Made by a program: the position numbers and the translations under genes. This document shows positions 1 through 9,300 of a stretch of DNA of 64,000 bases, one piece after another. The notes under the pieces were generated by a model that worked only from the letters and a program-made list of their open reading frames with translations, ran no database searches and was not told the DNA's origin. The stretch comes from Microlunatus sagamiharensis. Lineage in GTDB: Bacteria; Actinomycetota; Actinomycetes; Propionibacteriales; Propionibacteriaceae. How positions within the stretch are numbered: the stretch's first letter is position 1; each line of letters opens with the position of its first letter. The stretch lies in assembly GCF_900105785.1 (NCBI RefSeq), contig NZ_LT629799.1, positions 1,736,001-1,800,000 of the forward strand, given 5' to 3'.

Positions 1-1
1 C

Positions 2-853
2 GCCTACGAGCTCCACTACCGCGGCCTCGCGGGCGTGGACGAGGGCTGGGAGTGGCACCCCGAGCTGCTCTGGGCACGCGCCCGCTGGGAGGATCAGCTG
101 CTCGCCGGGCTCGAGCTCGCCGTGCCCCACCCGACGGACCTCGGCGTCGACGACGTCGTCCGTGAGCTGGTCGCGCTGGCCGACGCCGACGGCGGCCCCT
201 CGCTGGCCAAGCACCTGATGCGCGACGCCGACGTCGAGCAGCTCCGTGAGTTCCTCGTGCACCGCTCGATCTACCACCTCAAGGAGGCCGACCCGCACAG
301 CTGGGGCATCCCGCGCCTCAGCGGGAGGGTGAAGGGCGCACTCATCACCATCCAGGCCGACGAGTACGGCGGCGGCGTCCCCGCGGGCATGCACGCGCAG
401 CTCTTCCGGACGTTGATGCAGGACTGGGGCGTTGACAGCGCGTACGGCTCCCACGTCGACCACGTCCCCGGGCTCACCCTGCTGGGGACGAACGTCATGT
501 CCCTGTTCGGCCTGCACCGGCGTTGGCGTGGCGCCCTCGTCGGGCACTTGACCGCGATCGAGATGTCCTCCTCGACGCCGAACGCCCGCTACGCCCGGGG
601 GCACCGCCGGCTGGGCGGCGGCGAGGCGGCCGCGCGCTTCTTCGACGAGCACGTCGTGGCCGACGCGGTGCACGAGCAGATCGCGCTGCACGACCTCGCC
701 GCCGGGTTTGCGCGCGTCGAGCCGGCGTTCGCCGGCGACGTGGTGTTCGGCGCGCGGTGCGCCGCCCACACCGACGCCCTGCTCGCCGAGCACGTCATCG
801 CGGCCTGGGAGGCGGGGCGCAGCAGCCTGCGGACGGCAGAGGTGGCCGCGTGA
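2..853 (+). CDS. Iron-containing redox enzyme family protein, 5' end outside window
   Basis: The frame enters from the left edge: codons from base 2 read A-Y-E-L-H-Y-R-G before the first possible GTG at 35, so the true start is outside. The ELHYRG segment, the conserved acidic/His pairs and the helical C-terminal part (FDEHV followed by VHEQ) fit the heme-oxygenase-like, non-heme iron oxidoreductase family (PF14518 type). Its stop overlaps the start of the downstream CDGSH gene (GTGA), so the two are probably translated together; such pairs of an iron redox enzyme and a CDGSH protein are common in actinobacteria. The substrate is unknown and cannot be read from the sequence. Confidence 0.75.
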   Translation, partial: AYELHYRGLAGVDEGWEWHPELLWARARWEDQLLAGLELAVPHPTDLGVDDVVRELVALADADGGPSLAKHLMRDADVEQLREFLVHRSIYHLKEADPHSWGIPRLSGRVKGALITIQADEYGGGVPAGMHAQLFRTLMQDWGVDSAYGSHVDHVPGLTLLGTNVMSLFGLHRRWRGALVGHLTAIEMSSSTPNARYARGHRRLGGGEAAARFFDEHVVADAVHEQIALHDLAAGFARVEPAFAGDVVFGARCAAHTDALLAEHVIAAWEAGRSSLRTAEVAA

Positions 854-1122
854 GCGCCGACGAGGTGAGCATCACCGTCTGCCCGGACGGCCCACTGCTG
901 CTGCGCGGGCCCGTCCGGCTCCTGGGCGTCGACGGCTCCGAGGTGGACCACGACCGCGCGGTCATCGCCCTGTGCCGCTGCGGCCGCTCGCGTCTCAAGC
1001 CGCTCTGCGACGGCTCGCACCGCCTCGCCCGGTTCAAGGACGCGGCGACGCCCGAGCAGATGGCGCACGTGCTGGCGCACGCGACGCCGCTCCCCGCCGA
1101 CGAGAGCGACGACGCGGCCTGA
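850..1122 (+). CDS. CDGSH iron-sulfur domain protein
   Basis: The 90-residue product has the full CDGSH signature, C-R-C-G-R-S followed by K-P-L-C-D-G-S-H, whose three Cys and one His bind a [2Fe-2S] cluster. It is a single-domain, soluble small protein with no signal peptide. I start it at GTG 850 because that codon overlaps the TGA of the upstream redox enzyme and gives the normal family length; this implies translational coupling. A role as electron-transfer partner of the upstream enzyme is inferred from the coupling only. The next gene, glgP, is convergent and its stop lies 15 bases away. Confidence 0.85.
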   Translation: MSADEVSITVCPDGPLLLRGPVRLLGVDGSEVDHDRAVIALCRCGRSRLKPLCDGSHRLARFKDAATPEQMAHVLAHATPLPADESDDAA

Positions 1123-1136
1123 CCCCTACCCCCGGC

Positions 1137-3710
1137 TCAGGCCGAGGGCGGCGAGGACAGCCCGGTGGGCAGGGCCGCGAGGCCCATCTCGGCGGTGCTG
1201 GCCAGCAGCGGGTGGTGCGGGACGACGCGGACGGTGTAGCCGATCGAGCCGGCGCGGCGGGCCTGCACGGTGCCCTCGTAGCGGCGCAGGCCGCCGTCGA
1301 CCTCGGTCCCCTCGGGGAACGGGTTGATCCGCGGCTCACGCAGCTGGTCGTCCGAACCCACCCGGCCCGTCACCAGCTGGACCTCGACGTCCTCCGGGGA
1401 CAGCGCCCCGAGGTCGACCAGCGCGGAGACGTGGATCGGGGTGTTGACCTCGACCTGCTCGCCCTCGAGGGACTGGACGTGGTCGACGACGACGCCGCCC
1501 CAGGCGTCGCGGACCTTGCGCTTCCACTCCGCGAGCGCCTCCGGCCCGCCCGTCTCGGCCTCGAGCGCCCGCGAGGACGCGGCCGACGGGGCGTACAGGT
1601 GGGTGACGTAGTCGCGGACCATGCGCGAGGCGAGGACCTTGGGGCCCAGGCCGGCCACCGTCTCGCGGAACATCTGCACCCAGCGCCGCGGGACGCCCTT
1701 GGAGTCGTGGTCGTAGAAGCGCGGGACGATCTCGTTCTCGATGATGTCGTAGAGCGACCTGGCCTCGAGGTCGTCGCGCTGGTCGCCGCTGACGCCCTCC
1801 GCGGAGGGGATCTCCCAGCCGAAGGCCGGGTCGTACCACTCGTCCCACCAGCCGTCGAGGATCGACAGGTTGGCCGCGCCGTTCAGCGCGGCCTTCATGC
1901 CCGACGTGCCGCAGGCCTCGTACGGGCGCAGCGGGTTGTTCATCCAGACGTCGCAGCCCGGGTAGAGCGGCTTGGCCATGCCGATGTCGTAGTCGGGCAG
2001 GAAGACGATGCGCTCGCGCACGTCGTGGGCGTCGGCGAACTGCACCATCTGCTGGATGAGGGCCTTGCCGCCCTCGTCGGCGGGGTGCGACTTGCCGGCG
2101 ATGACGATCTGGATCGGGCGCTCGGGGTCGGTCAGCAGCGCGCGCAGCCGCTCCGGCTCGCGCAGCATCAGCGTCAGGCGCTTGTACGACGGCACGCGCC
2201 GGGCGAAGCCGAAGGTGATGGTGTCGGGGTCGAGGACGTTCGAGACCCAGTCGGTGCCGAGCCCGCGGTTGGCGCTGCTCTCGGCGAGGCGCCGGCGGGT
2301 GAAGGCGATGAGGTCGCTGCGCATGGTGCGCTTGAGGTCCCAGATCGTCTTGTCCTCGACCCCGGCCAGCGCGTTCCAGTCGTAGCCGTCCACGACCGAG
2401 TCGCCGGTGCTGCCCGAGGGGGCCTCGAGCAGGGCGAGCAGGTCGCGGTGGACCCAGGTGAGGTGGTGGACGCCGTTGGTGATCGAGCTGATCGGCACCT
2501 CGGAGGTGTCGAAGCTGTTCCACAGGCCCTGGAACATCTCGCGCGACACCTCGCCGTGCAGCAGCGAGACGCCGTTGGCGCGCTGGCCGAGGCGGAAGCC
2601 CATCACGGCCATGTTGAACACGCCGCGGTCGCCGCCGTCGTAGTCCTCGGTGCCGAGCGACAGCACGCGGTCCAGCGGGAGGCCGAAGTCGGCGAACTGG
2701 TGGCGCACGAGGTCGACCGGGAAGCGGTCGATGCCGGCGGGCACAGGCGTGTGCGTGGTGAAGACGGTGCCGGCGCGGGCCGACTCGAGCGCGGTGTCGA
2801 AGTCGACGCCGGCGATCGTCTGCTCGCGGATCCGCTCCAGGCCCTGGAAGCCGGCGTGGCCCTCGTTGGTGTGGTAGACCTCCGGCGCCGGGATTCCGGT
2901 GAGCTTGCAGTACGCCCGCACGGCGCGGACGCCGCCGATGCCCAGCAGCGTCTCCTGCGCCAGGCGGTGCTCGGTGCCGCCGCCGTAGAGCCGGTCGGTG
3001 GTCTCCCGCTCGGGGCCGGCGTTGGACTCGACGTCGGAGTCGAGCAGCAGCAGCGGGACGCGACCGACCTGGGCGAGCCACACCTGCGCGTGCAGCACCC
3101 GGCCGCCGCCGAGGCCGACCTCGACGGTGACGGGACCCGCGTCGTCGTGGAGCAGGGTCAGCGGCAGCGCGTTCGGGTCGAGCAGCGGGTAGGTCTCCTG
3201 CTGCCAGCCCGCGGCGTTCAGCGACTGGCGGAAGTAGCCCTGGCGGTAGAGCAGGCCGACGCCGATGATCGGCACGCCGAGGTCGGAGGCGCTCTTGAGG
3301 TGGTCGCCGGCCAGGATCCCGAGGCCGCCGGAGTACTGCGGCAGCACCTCGGTGATCCCGAACTCCGGGGAGAAGTACGCGATGCCCCTGGGCGCCGACT
3401 CGTTCTCCGCCGCGTAGCCGGAGTACCAGAGGTCGCCGCTCAGGTAGTCGGCGAGGTCGGCCTCGACGCCGCGCAGGTTCTTGAGGAAGCGCTTGTCGCG
3501 GGTCAGCTGGTCGAGCCGCTCGACGGAGACGTCGGCGAGGAGGCGGACCGGGTCGTGCCCCGAGGTCTCCCACAGGTCGGGGTCGACCGAGCGGAACAGG
3601 TCCGCGGTCTCCGTGTTCCAGCACCAGCGCAGGTTCTTGGCCAGGTCGCCCAGGCCCTTGAGCACGTCGGGCAGCACGGGGCGGACGGTGAAACGTCGGA
3701 TGGCACGCAC
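1137..3710 (-). CDS. glgP: Alpha-glucan (glycogen/maltodextrin) phosphorylase, DUF3417 type
   Basis: The 857-residue protein phosphorolyses alpha-1,4-glucan ends to glucose-1-phosphate. It begins with the DUF3417 N-terminal domain (RWCWNTE region), typical of actinobacterial and archaeal-like GlgP, followed by the GT35 phosphorylase fold. The pyridoxal-phosphate lysine is K606 in the GTSGMKAALNG motif. The GTG start at 3710 lies 6 bases downstream of a TAGGGT -10 box, so the mRNA is probably leaderless. The gene is divergent from glgE, with only 49 bases between the two start codons. Together the two transcription units cover both breakdown and synthesis of storage or capsular alpha-glucan, and phosphoglucomutase is encoded nearby at 10923. 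Confidence 0.93.
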   Translation of the reverse strand: MRAIRRFTVRPVLPDVLKGLGDLAKNLRWCWNTETADLFRSVDPDLWETSGHDPVRLLADVSVERLDQLTRDKRFLKNLRGVEADLADYLSGDLWYSGYAAENESAPRGIAYFSPEFGITEVLPQYSGGLGILAGDHLKSASDLGVPIIGVGLLYRQGYFRQSLNAAGWQQETYPLLDPNALPLTLLHDDAGPVTVEVGLGGGRVLHAQVWLAQVGRVPLLLLDSDVESNAGPERETTDRLYGGGTEHRLAQETLLGIGGVRAVRAYCKLTGIPAPEVYHTNEGHAGFQGLERIREQTIAGVDFDTALESARAGTVFTTHTPVPAGIDRFPVDLVRHQFADFGLPLDRVLSLGTEDYDGGDRGVFNMAVMGFRLGQRANGVSLLHGEVSREMFQGLWNSFDTSEVPISSITNGVHHLTWVHRDLLALLEAPSGSTGDSVVDGYDWNALAGVEDKTIWDLKRTMRSDLIAFTRRRLAESSANRGLGTDWVSNVLDPDTITFGFARRVPSYKRLTLMLREPERLRALLTDPERPIQIVIAGKSHPADEGGKALIQQMVQFADAHDVRERIVFLPDYDIGMAKPLYPGCDVWMNNPLRPYEACGTSGMKAALNGAANLSILDGWWDEWYDPAFGWEIPSAEGVSGDQRDDLEARSLYDIIENEIVPRFYDHDSKGVPRRWVQMFRETVAGLGPKVLASRMVRDYVTHLYAPSAASSRALEAETGGPEALAEWKRKVRDAWGGVVVDHVQSLEGEQVEVNTPIHVSALVDLGALSPEDVEVQLVTGRVGSDDQLREPRINPFPEGTEVDGGLRRYEGTVQARRAGSIGYTVRVVPHHPLLASTAEMGLAALPTGLSSPPSA

Positions 3711-3722
3711 GCGAGCACCCTA
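3711..3722 (-). promoter_or_regulatory. Leaderless promoter of glgP
   Basis: The minus strand reads TAGGGT at 3722-3717, six bases before the GTG start. A -10 hexamer this close places the transcript start at or next to the start codon, and no Shine-Dalgarno sequence is present. The site is back to back with the glgE promoter. Confidence 0.6.
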
Positions 3723-3746
3723 ACGGCGCCCAGGCCCGGACCTCGA

Positions 3747-3759
3747 TAGGTTGGGCGGC
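3747..3759 (+). promoter_or_regulatory. Leaderless promoter of glgE
   Basis: TAGGTT at 3747-3752 lies seven bases before GTG 3760. It fits an actinobacterial -10 element for a leaderless mRNA and decides the start over the earlier in-frame TTG at 3751, which overlaps the box itself. Confidence 0.55.
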
Positions 3760-5775
3760 GTGAGCGACAACCCGATCGGCCGCATCCCCGTGACCAAGGT
3801 GTCCCCCGTGGTGGAGGGGGGTGCGTACCCGGCGAAGGCGACGGTCGGGGAGGCCGTGCCGATCCGGGCGACGGTCTTCCGCGAGGGTCACGACGCCGTC
3901 AACGCGACGGTCGTGCTGACCGCCCCGGACGGCACCGAGCGCCGCGAGGCCATGCACCCGACGACCCCGGCCGGCTTCGACTGGTGGGCCGCCACCGTGG
4001 TCCTCGACACGGAGGGCCCGTGGACCTTCCGGGTCGAGGGCTGGAGCGACCCCTGGGAGACCTGGGTCCACACCGCCGAGATCAAGATCCCCGCGGGCAT
4101 CGACGTCGACCTGGTCTGCACCGAGGGCAAGGCGCTGTTCGCCGCCGCGGCCGCGCAGGCCGACGCCGACTCCGCGCCCGGTCCCGCCGCCCGGCTGCGC
4201 GGCGCCGCGCGCGCCCTCGAGCCCGGCCAGCAGGTCGAGGACCGCCTCGCCGTCGTCCTCGCCCCCGACGTGCGGGCCGCGATGGCGCAGTACGGCCCGC
4301 GCGAGCTCGTGTCCCCCACCCGCGAGCACCCGGTCTTCGTCGACCGCAAGGAGGCGCTGTTCGCCTCCTGGTACGAGTTCTTCCCCCGCTCGCAGGGCGC
4401 GACCTTCGACGAGGAGACGCAGACCTGGACGTCGGGGACGTTCGCGACCTCGTACGAGCGGCTCGAGGCGGCCGCCGCGATGGGCTTCGACGTCGTCTAC
4501 CTCCCGCCGATCCACCCGATCGGCACGTCCTTCCGCAAGGGCGCGAACAACACCCTGACCCCGGGCCCGGGCGACCCCGGCTCGCCGTGGGCGATCGGCA
4601 ACGTCGAGGGCGGGCACGAGGCGATCCACCCCGACCTCGGCACGTTCGACGACTTCGACGCCTTCGTGGCCAAGGCGAAGAGCCTCGGGCTCGAGGTCGC
4701 CCTCGACCTCGCGCTCAACGCCTCCCCGGACCACCCGTGGGTGAAGCAGCACCCGGAGTGGTTCAGCAAGCGGGCCGACGGCTCGATCGCGTACGCGGAG
4801 AACCCGCCGAAGAAGTACCAGGACATCTACAACTTCAACTTCGACAACGATGTCGAGGGGATCCGGCAGGCGTGGCTGGAGATCGTGCGGCTGTGGATGA
4901 GCCACGGCGTGCGCGTCTTCCGCGTCGACAACCCGCACACCAAGCCGGTGAGCTTCTGGGCCTGGCTCTTCGCCGAGGTCCGCCGGACCGACCCCGACGT
5001 GCTCTTCTTCGCCGAGGCCTTCACCCGGCCGGCGATGATGCACATGCTCGGCAAGATCGGCTTCCACATGTCGTACACGTACTTCACGTGGCGCAACGAG
5101 AAGTGGGAGCTCGAGGAGTACCTCACCGAGCTCACGACCGAGACCGACAGCTTCCTGCGGCCGAACTTCTTCGTGAACACCCCCGACATCAACCCGTTCT
5201 TCCTGCAGACCGGAGGGCGCTCGGCGTTCACCATCCGCGCGGTGCTGGCGGCCACGATGTCGCCGCTGTGGGGCGTCTACTCCGGCTTCGAGCTCTTCGA
5301 GAGCGCACCGCTGGGACCGGGCCGGGAGGAGTACCTCGACTCGGAGAAGTTCCAGTACCGCCCGCGCGACTGGGAGGCCGCCGCGGCGAGCGGCGACACC
5401 CTGAACCTGCTCATCGGCCGGCTCAACCAGGTCCGCCGCGAGCACCCCGCGCTGCAGCAGCTGCGCGACCTGCACTTCCACACCGCGACGAACGAGCAGG
5501 CCATCGTCTTCTCCAAGCGCGCCCGGGCGGCGGGACCCGACGGCGAGGACGACGTCGTCATCGTCGTGTCCAGCCTCGACCCGCACGAGGTGGTCGAGAG
5601 CGAGGTCGTGCTCGACATGGAGGCGCTCGGGCTCTCCGACCGCGACGTCTACCTCGTGCACGACGAGATCACCGGGCAGACGTGGCGCTGGGGTCAGCGC
5701 GCCTTCGTCCGGCTCACCCTCGAGGACCCCTGCCACGTGCTGACCCTCGTCCGGCACGGCGGTGCGCAGGCGTGA
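3760..5775 (+). CDS. glgE: Alpha-1,4-glucan:maltose-1-phosphate maltosyltransferase GlgE
   Basis: This GH13 subfamily 3 enzyme transfers maltosyl units from maltose-1-phosphate to the non-reducing end of alpha-glucans. From GTG 3760 the product has 671 residues, normal for the family. An N-terminal beta-sandwich domain (about residues 1-110) precedes the TIM-barrel. The catalytic nucleophile is D390 in FRVDNPHTKP and the general acid E419 in FFAEAF; they correspond to D394/E423 of the Streptomyces enzyme. The gene is followed without a gap by maltokinase and branching enzyme, so substrate supply, elongation and branching are co-transcribed. There is no treS in this cluster, although TreS often accompanies maltokinase in other actinobacteria. 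Confidence 0.95.
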   Translation: MSDNPIGRIPVTKVSPVVEGGAYPAKATVGEAVPIRATVFREGHDAVNATVVLTAPDGTERREAMHPTTPAGFDWWAATVVLDTEGPWTFRVEGWSDPWETWVHTAEIKIPAGIDVDLVCTEGKALFAAAAAQADADSAPGPAARLRGAARALEPGQQVEDRLAVVLAPDVRAAMAQYGPRELVSPTREHPVFVDRKEALFASWYEFFPRSQGATFDEETQTWTSGTFATSYERLEAAAAMGFDVVYLPPIHPIGTSFRKGANNTLTPGPGDPGSPWAIGNVEGGHEAIHPDLGTFDDFDAFVAKAKSLGLEVALDLALNASPDHPWVKQHPEWFSKRADGSIAYAENPPKKYQDIYNFNFDNDVEGIRQAWLEIVRLWMSHGVRVFRVDNPHTKPVSFWAWLFAEVRRTDPDVLFFAEAFTRPAMMHMLGKIGFHMSYTYFTWRNEKWELEEYLTELTTETDSFLRPNFFVNTPDINPFFLQTGGRSAFTIRAVLAATMSPLWGVYSGFELFESAPLGPGREEYLDSEKFQYRPRDWEAAAASGDTLNLLIGRLNQVRREHPALQQLRDLHFHTATNEQAIVFSKRARAAGPDGEDDVVIVVSSLDPHEVVESEVVLDMEALGLSDRDVYLVHDEITGQTWRWGQRAFVRLTLEDPCHVLTLVRHGGAQA

Positions 5776-7127
5776 GCGGGCCCCTCGACGGTCTCGGGGA
5801 CGAGGCCGTCACCTCGCTGATGGCCGCGGTGGGCGGCGCCCGCTGGTTCGCCGGCAAGGGCCGCCAGCCGACGCCCCGCTCGCTCACGGCGCTTCCCTGG
5901 CTGAACGAGGAGGGCGCGGAGCCCCGGGTGCGCCTGGCCGTGCTGGAGGTGGCCTACCCCGACTTCCCGGGCACCGAGCACTACCAGCTGGCGCTCGCGC
6001 AGCGCCACGGTCCGGGTCCTGAGGGTCTCGCCCCGCTCTACACCGACGGCGACGCGACGGTCTACGACGCGGCCCAGGACCCCGAGGCCGCCGCGGTGCT
6101 GCTGCAGGCCTTGCTCGAGCAGCGGTCGGTGTCCGACGACGACGGCGCCGTGCGGTTCCACCTGCGCGAGCGCGGGGCGCTGAGCCCCGACCTCCCGGCG
6201 CGGGTCTTCCGCGGCCAGCAGAGCAACACCTCGGTGATGTTCGGCGACGTGGCGATGATCAAGCTGTTCCGCCGCCTCGAGCTCGGGCGCAACCTCGACA
6301 TCGAGGTGCACGCCGCGCTCAACGACGCCGGCACCGCCGACGTCGCCGGGCTCTTCGGCTGGACCGAGGCGACCTGGAGCTCCGACGGCGTGGTGCTGGG
6401 CGCCGACCTCGGCATGTGCGTGGAGAAGCTGGCCGACGCCGTCGACGGCTGGGACCTCGCGCTGGAGGTGCTGCGGGCCGGCGGGACCTTCGCCGACCAC
6501 GCGGCCGCCCTCGGACGGGCGCTGGCCGAGATCCACGCGGCGCTGCGGACCGCGTTCGGCACGTCGGAGCGGCCCGGCGCCGACGTGGCCGCGACCATGG
6601 CCGGCCGGCTGCGGGCCGCGACGGCCGTCGCCCCCGCCCTCGAGCCGTACGCGGCGGGCCTGCAGGAGCGCTTCGCCACCCTCGGCGAGGCCGCGCTGCC
6701 GGTCCAGCGCGTGCACGGCGACTTCCACCTCGGCCAGACCCTCCACACGCCGTCGGGGTGGAAGATCATCGACTTCGAGGGCGAGCCGGCCAAGGGCATC
6801 GCCGAGCGCGTCGCCCCCGACGCCGCCTGGCGCGACGTCGCCGGCATGCTGCGCTCGTTCGACTACGCCGCGGCGAGCGTGCCCGGCCCGGGCGCCGCCG
6901 CCTGGCGCGACGCGTGCCGCGAGGCCTTCCTCGACGGCTACACCGGCGGCGCCGGCCTCGGCGACGGCGCGGGGCCGCTGGCCGCGTACGAGGCGGACAA
7001 GGCCGTCTACGAGGTCGTCTACGAGGTCCGCAACCGCCCCGACTGGGTCGGCATCCCGCTCGGCGCCCTCACCGCGCTGGCGGGACCGACCACCGAGCAC
7101 ACCACCCACGAAGGGGCACCACGATGA
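5772..7127 (+). CDS. mak: Maltokinase (Pep2/Mak)
   Basis: The 451-residue protein phosphorylates maltose with ATP to maltose-1-phosphate, the donor used by GlgE. It has the N-terminal cap domain of Pep2 proteins (RWFAGKGR motif near residue 20) and an aminoglycoside-phosphotransferase-like kinase core. Catalytic D317 is in VHGDFHLGQ and the metal-binding DFE begins at D334 (IIDFEGEPAKG). The GTG start overlaps the glgE stop (GTGA), and the stop overlaps the glgB ATG, so all three genes are translationally coupled. In many actinobacteria this enzyme is fused to or paired with TreS; here it stands alone. Confidence 0.93.
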   Translation: MSGPLDGLGDEAVTSLMAAVGGARWFAGKGRQPTPRSLTALPWLNEEGAEPRVRLAVLEVAYPDFPGTEHYQLALAQRHGPGPEGLAPLYTDGDATVYDAAQDPEAAAVLLQALLEQRSVSDDDGAVRFHLRERGALSPDLPARVFRGQQSNTSVMFGDVAMIKLFRRLELGRNLDIEVHAALNDAGTADVAGLFGWTEATWSSDGVVLGADLGMCVEKLADAVDGWDLALEVLRAGGTFADHAAALGRALAEIHAALRTAFGTSERPGADVAATMAGRLRAATAVAPALEPYAAGLQERFATLGEAALPVQRVHGDFHLGQTLHTPSGWKIIDFEGEPAKGIAERVAPDAAWRDVAGMLRSFDYAAASVPGPGAAAWRDACREAFLDGYTGGAGLGDGAGPLAAYEADKAVYEVVYEVRNRPDWVGIPLGALTALAGPTTEHTTHEGAPR

Positions 7128-9256
7128 GCCACGACCTGACCGGCAACCTGACCGGCTGGGACCTCACCGGCTTCCACGAGGGCCACGACACCGAGGCCTG
7201 GCGCCGCCTCGGGGCGGTCGTGACCTCGGTCCACGACGACGAGCGCGGCGACCTCACAGGCACGCGCTTCTCGGTCTGGGCGCCGAACGCGCAGAGCGTG
7301 CGCGTGGTCGGCGGCTTCAACGACTGGCACGGCGAGGGCCACCAGCTCCACCTGGTCCCCGGCTCGGGCGTCTGGGCGCTGTTCGTCGAGGGCGTCGGCT
7401 CCGGCGCCGTCTACAAGTTCGAGGTGCTCGGCGCCGACGGCGTCTGGCGGCTCAAGGCCGACCCGATGGCCCGCTTCGCCGAGGCCGCCCCGCACACCGC
7501 CTCGATCGTCTACGAGAGCCAGTACGCCTGGGGCGACGACCAGTGGATGTGGTTCCGCGGGGAGAAGCAGCAGTACCAGGAGCCGATGAGCATCTACGAG
7601 GTGCACATCGGGTCGTGGCGCAAGGGCCTGACCTACGTCGAGCTCGCCGACCAGCTCGTGGAGTACGTGAGCTGGCAGGGCTACACCCACGTCGAGTTCC
7701 TGCCCGTCGCCCAGCACCCGTTCGAGGGCTCGTGGGGCTACCACATCACCGGCTACTACGCCCCGCAGAGCAAGTTCGGCTCCCCCGACGAGTTCCGCTA
7801 CCTCGTCGACCGCCTCCACCAGGCGGGCATCGGCGTGCTCGTGGACTGGGTGCCCGGGCACTTCGCCACCGACCCGTGGGCGCTGCAGCGCTTCGACGGC
7901 ACCGCCCTCTACGAGCACGAGGACCCCCGCCTCGGCTGGCACCCCGACTGGGGCTCCTACATCTTCAACTTCGGGCGCAACGAGGTGAAGAGCTTCCTCG
8001 TCTCCAACGCCTACTACTGGCTGCACGAGTACCACATCGACGGGCTGCGCGTCGACGCCGTCGCCTCGATGCTCTACCTGGACTACTCCCGCCAGGAGGG
8101 CCAGTGGATCCCCAACAAGTACGGGGGCCGGGAGAACCTCGAGGCCATCGAGATGCTCCGCGCGACGAACAAGCACGCGTACGAGCGCGAGCCCGGCACG
8201 ATGATGATCGCCGAGGAGTCGACGTCCTTCCCGGGCGTCACGCGCCCGGTCGACGCCGGCGGCCTGGGCTTCGGCTTCAAGTGGAACATGGGCTGGATGA
8301 ACGACTCGCTCCGCTACTACGGACGCGACCCGCTGCACCGCCAGCACCACCACCACGAGATGACCTTCGCGATGGCGTACGCCTACTCGGAGAACTTCAT
8401 CCTGCCGATCAGCCACGACGAGGTCGTGCACGGCAAGGGGTCGATGTTCGAGCGGGCGCCGCAGGACGAGTGGCGCAAGTTCGCGACGCTGCGCGCCTTC
8501 TACGCCTTCATGTGGTCGCACCCGGGCAAGAAGCTGCTGTTCATGGGCACCGAGTTCGGCCAGAGCCGGGAGTTCTCCGAGGCCCGCAGCATCGACTGGT
8601 GGCAGAGCGCGGAGCCCGGCCACCACGGGGTGCAGCGCCTGGTCAAGGACCTCAACGAGGTCTACCGCGCGCACCCGGCCTTGTGGAAGCGCGACAGCGA
8701 CCCGTCGGGCTTCTCCTGGATCGACGCCGACGACGCGGGCGGCAACGTCTTCTCGTTCCTGCGCTACGACGGCGACGGCGAGATGATCGCCTGCCTGACG
8801 AACTTCTCCCCCGAGCCCCGCCTCGACTACCGGATCGGGCTGCCGAGCACCGGCGTGTGGAAGGAGATCCTCAACTCTGACGCCGACACCTACGGCGGCA
8901 CCGGCCAGATCGGCAACCTCGGCCAGGTCGTGGCCACCGACGTCCCGTCGCACGGCTACGTCGCCTCGGCGACCGTCACGATCCCGCCGCTCGGCGCGGT
9001 GTGGCTGTCCTTCCAGCCCAAGCCGACGGAGGAGCAGGCCGAGCCGGCCCAGGTGGAGGCGGGCACCCGGGCCGCCGCCAAGGCGCTCTCCCCTGCTCCG
9101 GCGCCCGCAGGACCGGCCTCGGCAGCCGCGAAGAAGGCACCGGCCGCGAAGAAGCCGGCGAAGGCTGCGGCCGAGGAGGTCAAGGAGACGGTCTCCGAGG
9201 TCAAGGAGACGGTGTCCCGGGCCGCGAGGGCGATCAAGAAGAAGACGCGGGGCTGA
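7124..9256 (+). CDS. glgB: 1,4-alpha-glucan branching enzyme with basic C-terminal tail
   Basis: This 710-residue GH13 enzyme forms alpha-1,6 branches in the glucan made by GlgE. A CBM48-type N-terminal sandwich (about residues 45-130) precedes the catalytic barrel. The nucleophile is D311 (GLRVDAVASM), the acid is E364 (IAEEST), and the transition-state motif SHDEVVHGKG follows. The catalytic spacing matches E. coli GlgB. After the C-terminal beta domain there is an unusual tail of roughly 60 residues rich in Ala, Lys and Pro (KKAPAAKKPAKAAAEE) with a repeated E-V-K-E-T-V-S unit, ending KKKTRG. It resembles histone H1-like or PhaF-like tails and is not a normal GlgB feature. The gene is last in the operon, before a strong hairpin. 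Confidence 0.93.
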   Translation: MSHDLTGNLTGWDLTGFHEGHDTEAWRRLGAVVTSVHDDERGDLTGTRFSVWAPNAQSVRVVGGFNDWHGEGHQLHLVPGSGVWALFVEGVGSGAVYKFEVLGADGVWRLKADPMARFAEAAPHTASIVYESQYAWGDDQWMWFRGEKQQYQEPMSIYEVHIGSWRKGLTYVELADQLVEYVSWQGYTHVEFLPVAQHPFEGSWGYHITGYYAPQSKFGSPDEFRYLVDRLHQAGIGVLVDWVPGHFATDPWALQRFDGTALYEHEDPRLGWHPDWGSYIFNFGRNEVKSFLVSNAYYWLHEYHIDGLRVDAVASMLYLDYSRQEGQWIPNKYGGRENLEAIEMLRATNKHAYEREPGTMMIAEESTSFPGVTRPVDAGGLGFGFKWNMGWMNDSLRYYGRDPLHRQHHHHEMTFAMAYAYSENFILPISHDEVVHGKGSMFERAPQDEWRKFATLRAFYAFMWSHPGKKLLFMGTEFGQSREFSEARSIDWWQSAEPGHHGVQRLVKDLNEVYRAHPALWKRDSDPSGFSWIDADDAGGNVFSFLRYDGDGEMIACLTNFSPEPRLDYRIGLPSTGVWKEILNSDADTYGGTGQIGNLGQVVATDVPSHGYVASATVTIPPLGAVWLSFQPKPTEEQAEPAQVEAGTRAAAKALSPAPAPAGPASAAAKKAPAAKKPAKAAAEEVKETVSEVKETVSRAARAIKKKTRG

Positions 9257-9263
9257 GACCCGG

Positions 9264-9292
9264 GGCCGGGTCGCGTCAGGCGCGACCCGGCC
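9264..9292. terminator. Bidirectional hairpin terminator after glgB
   Basis: A perfect 12-bp stem (GGCCGGGTCGCG and its complement) with a 5-base loop lies between the convergent ends of glgB and the lipoprotein gene. It lacks a T-run, as is usual in high-GC actinobacteria. Confidence 0.75.
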
Positions 9293-9300
9293 GGCCGGGC

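Noticed and set aside
708-5757. Very long open frames antisense to or out of frame with glgP and glgE
   Set aside because: High GC content leaves few stop codons in other frames. Their composition (Arg/Pro/Ala runs) is non-coding, and the glg genes occupy the region with clear catalytic motifs.
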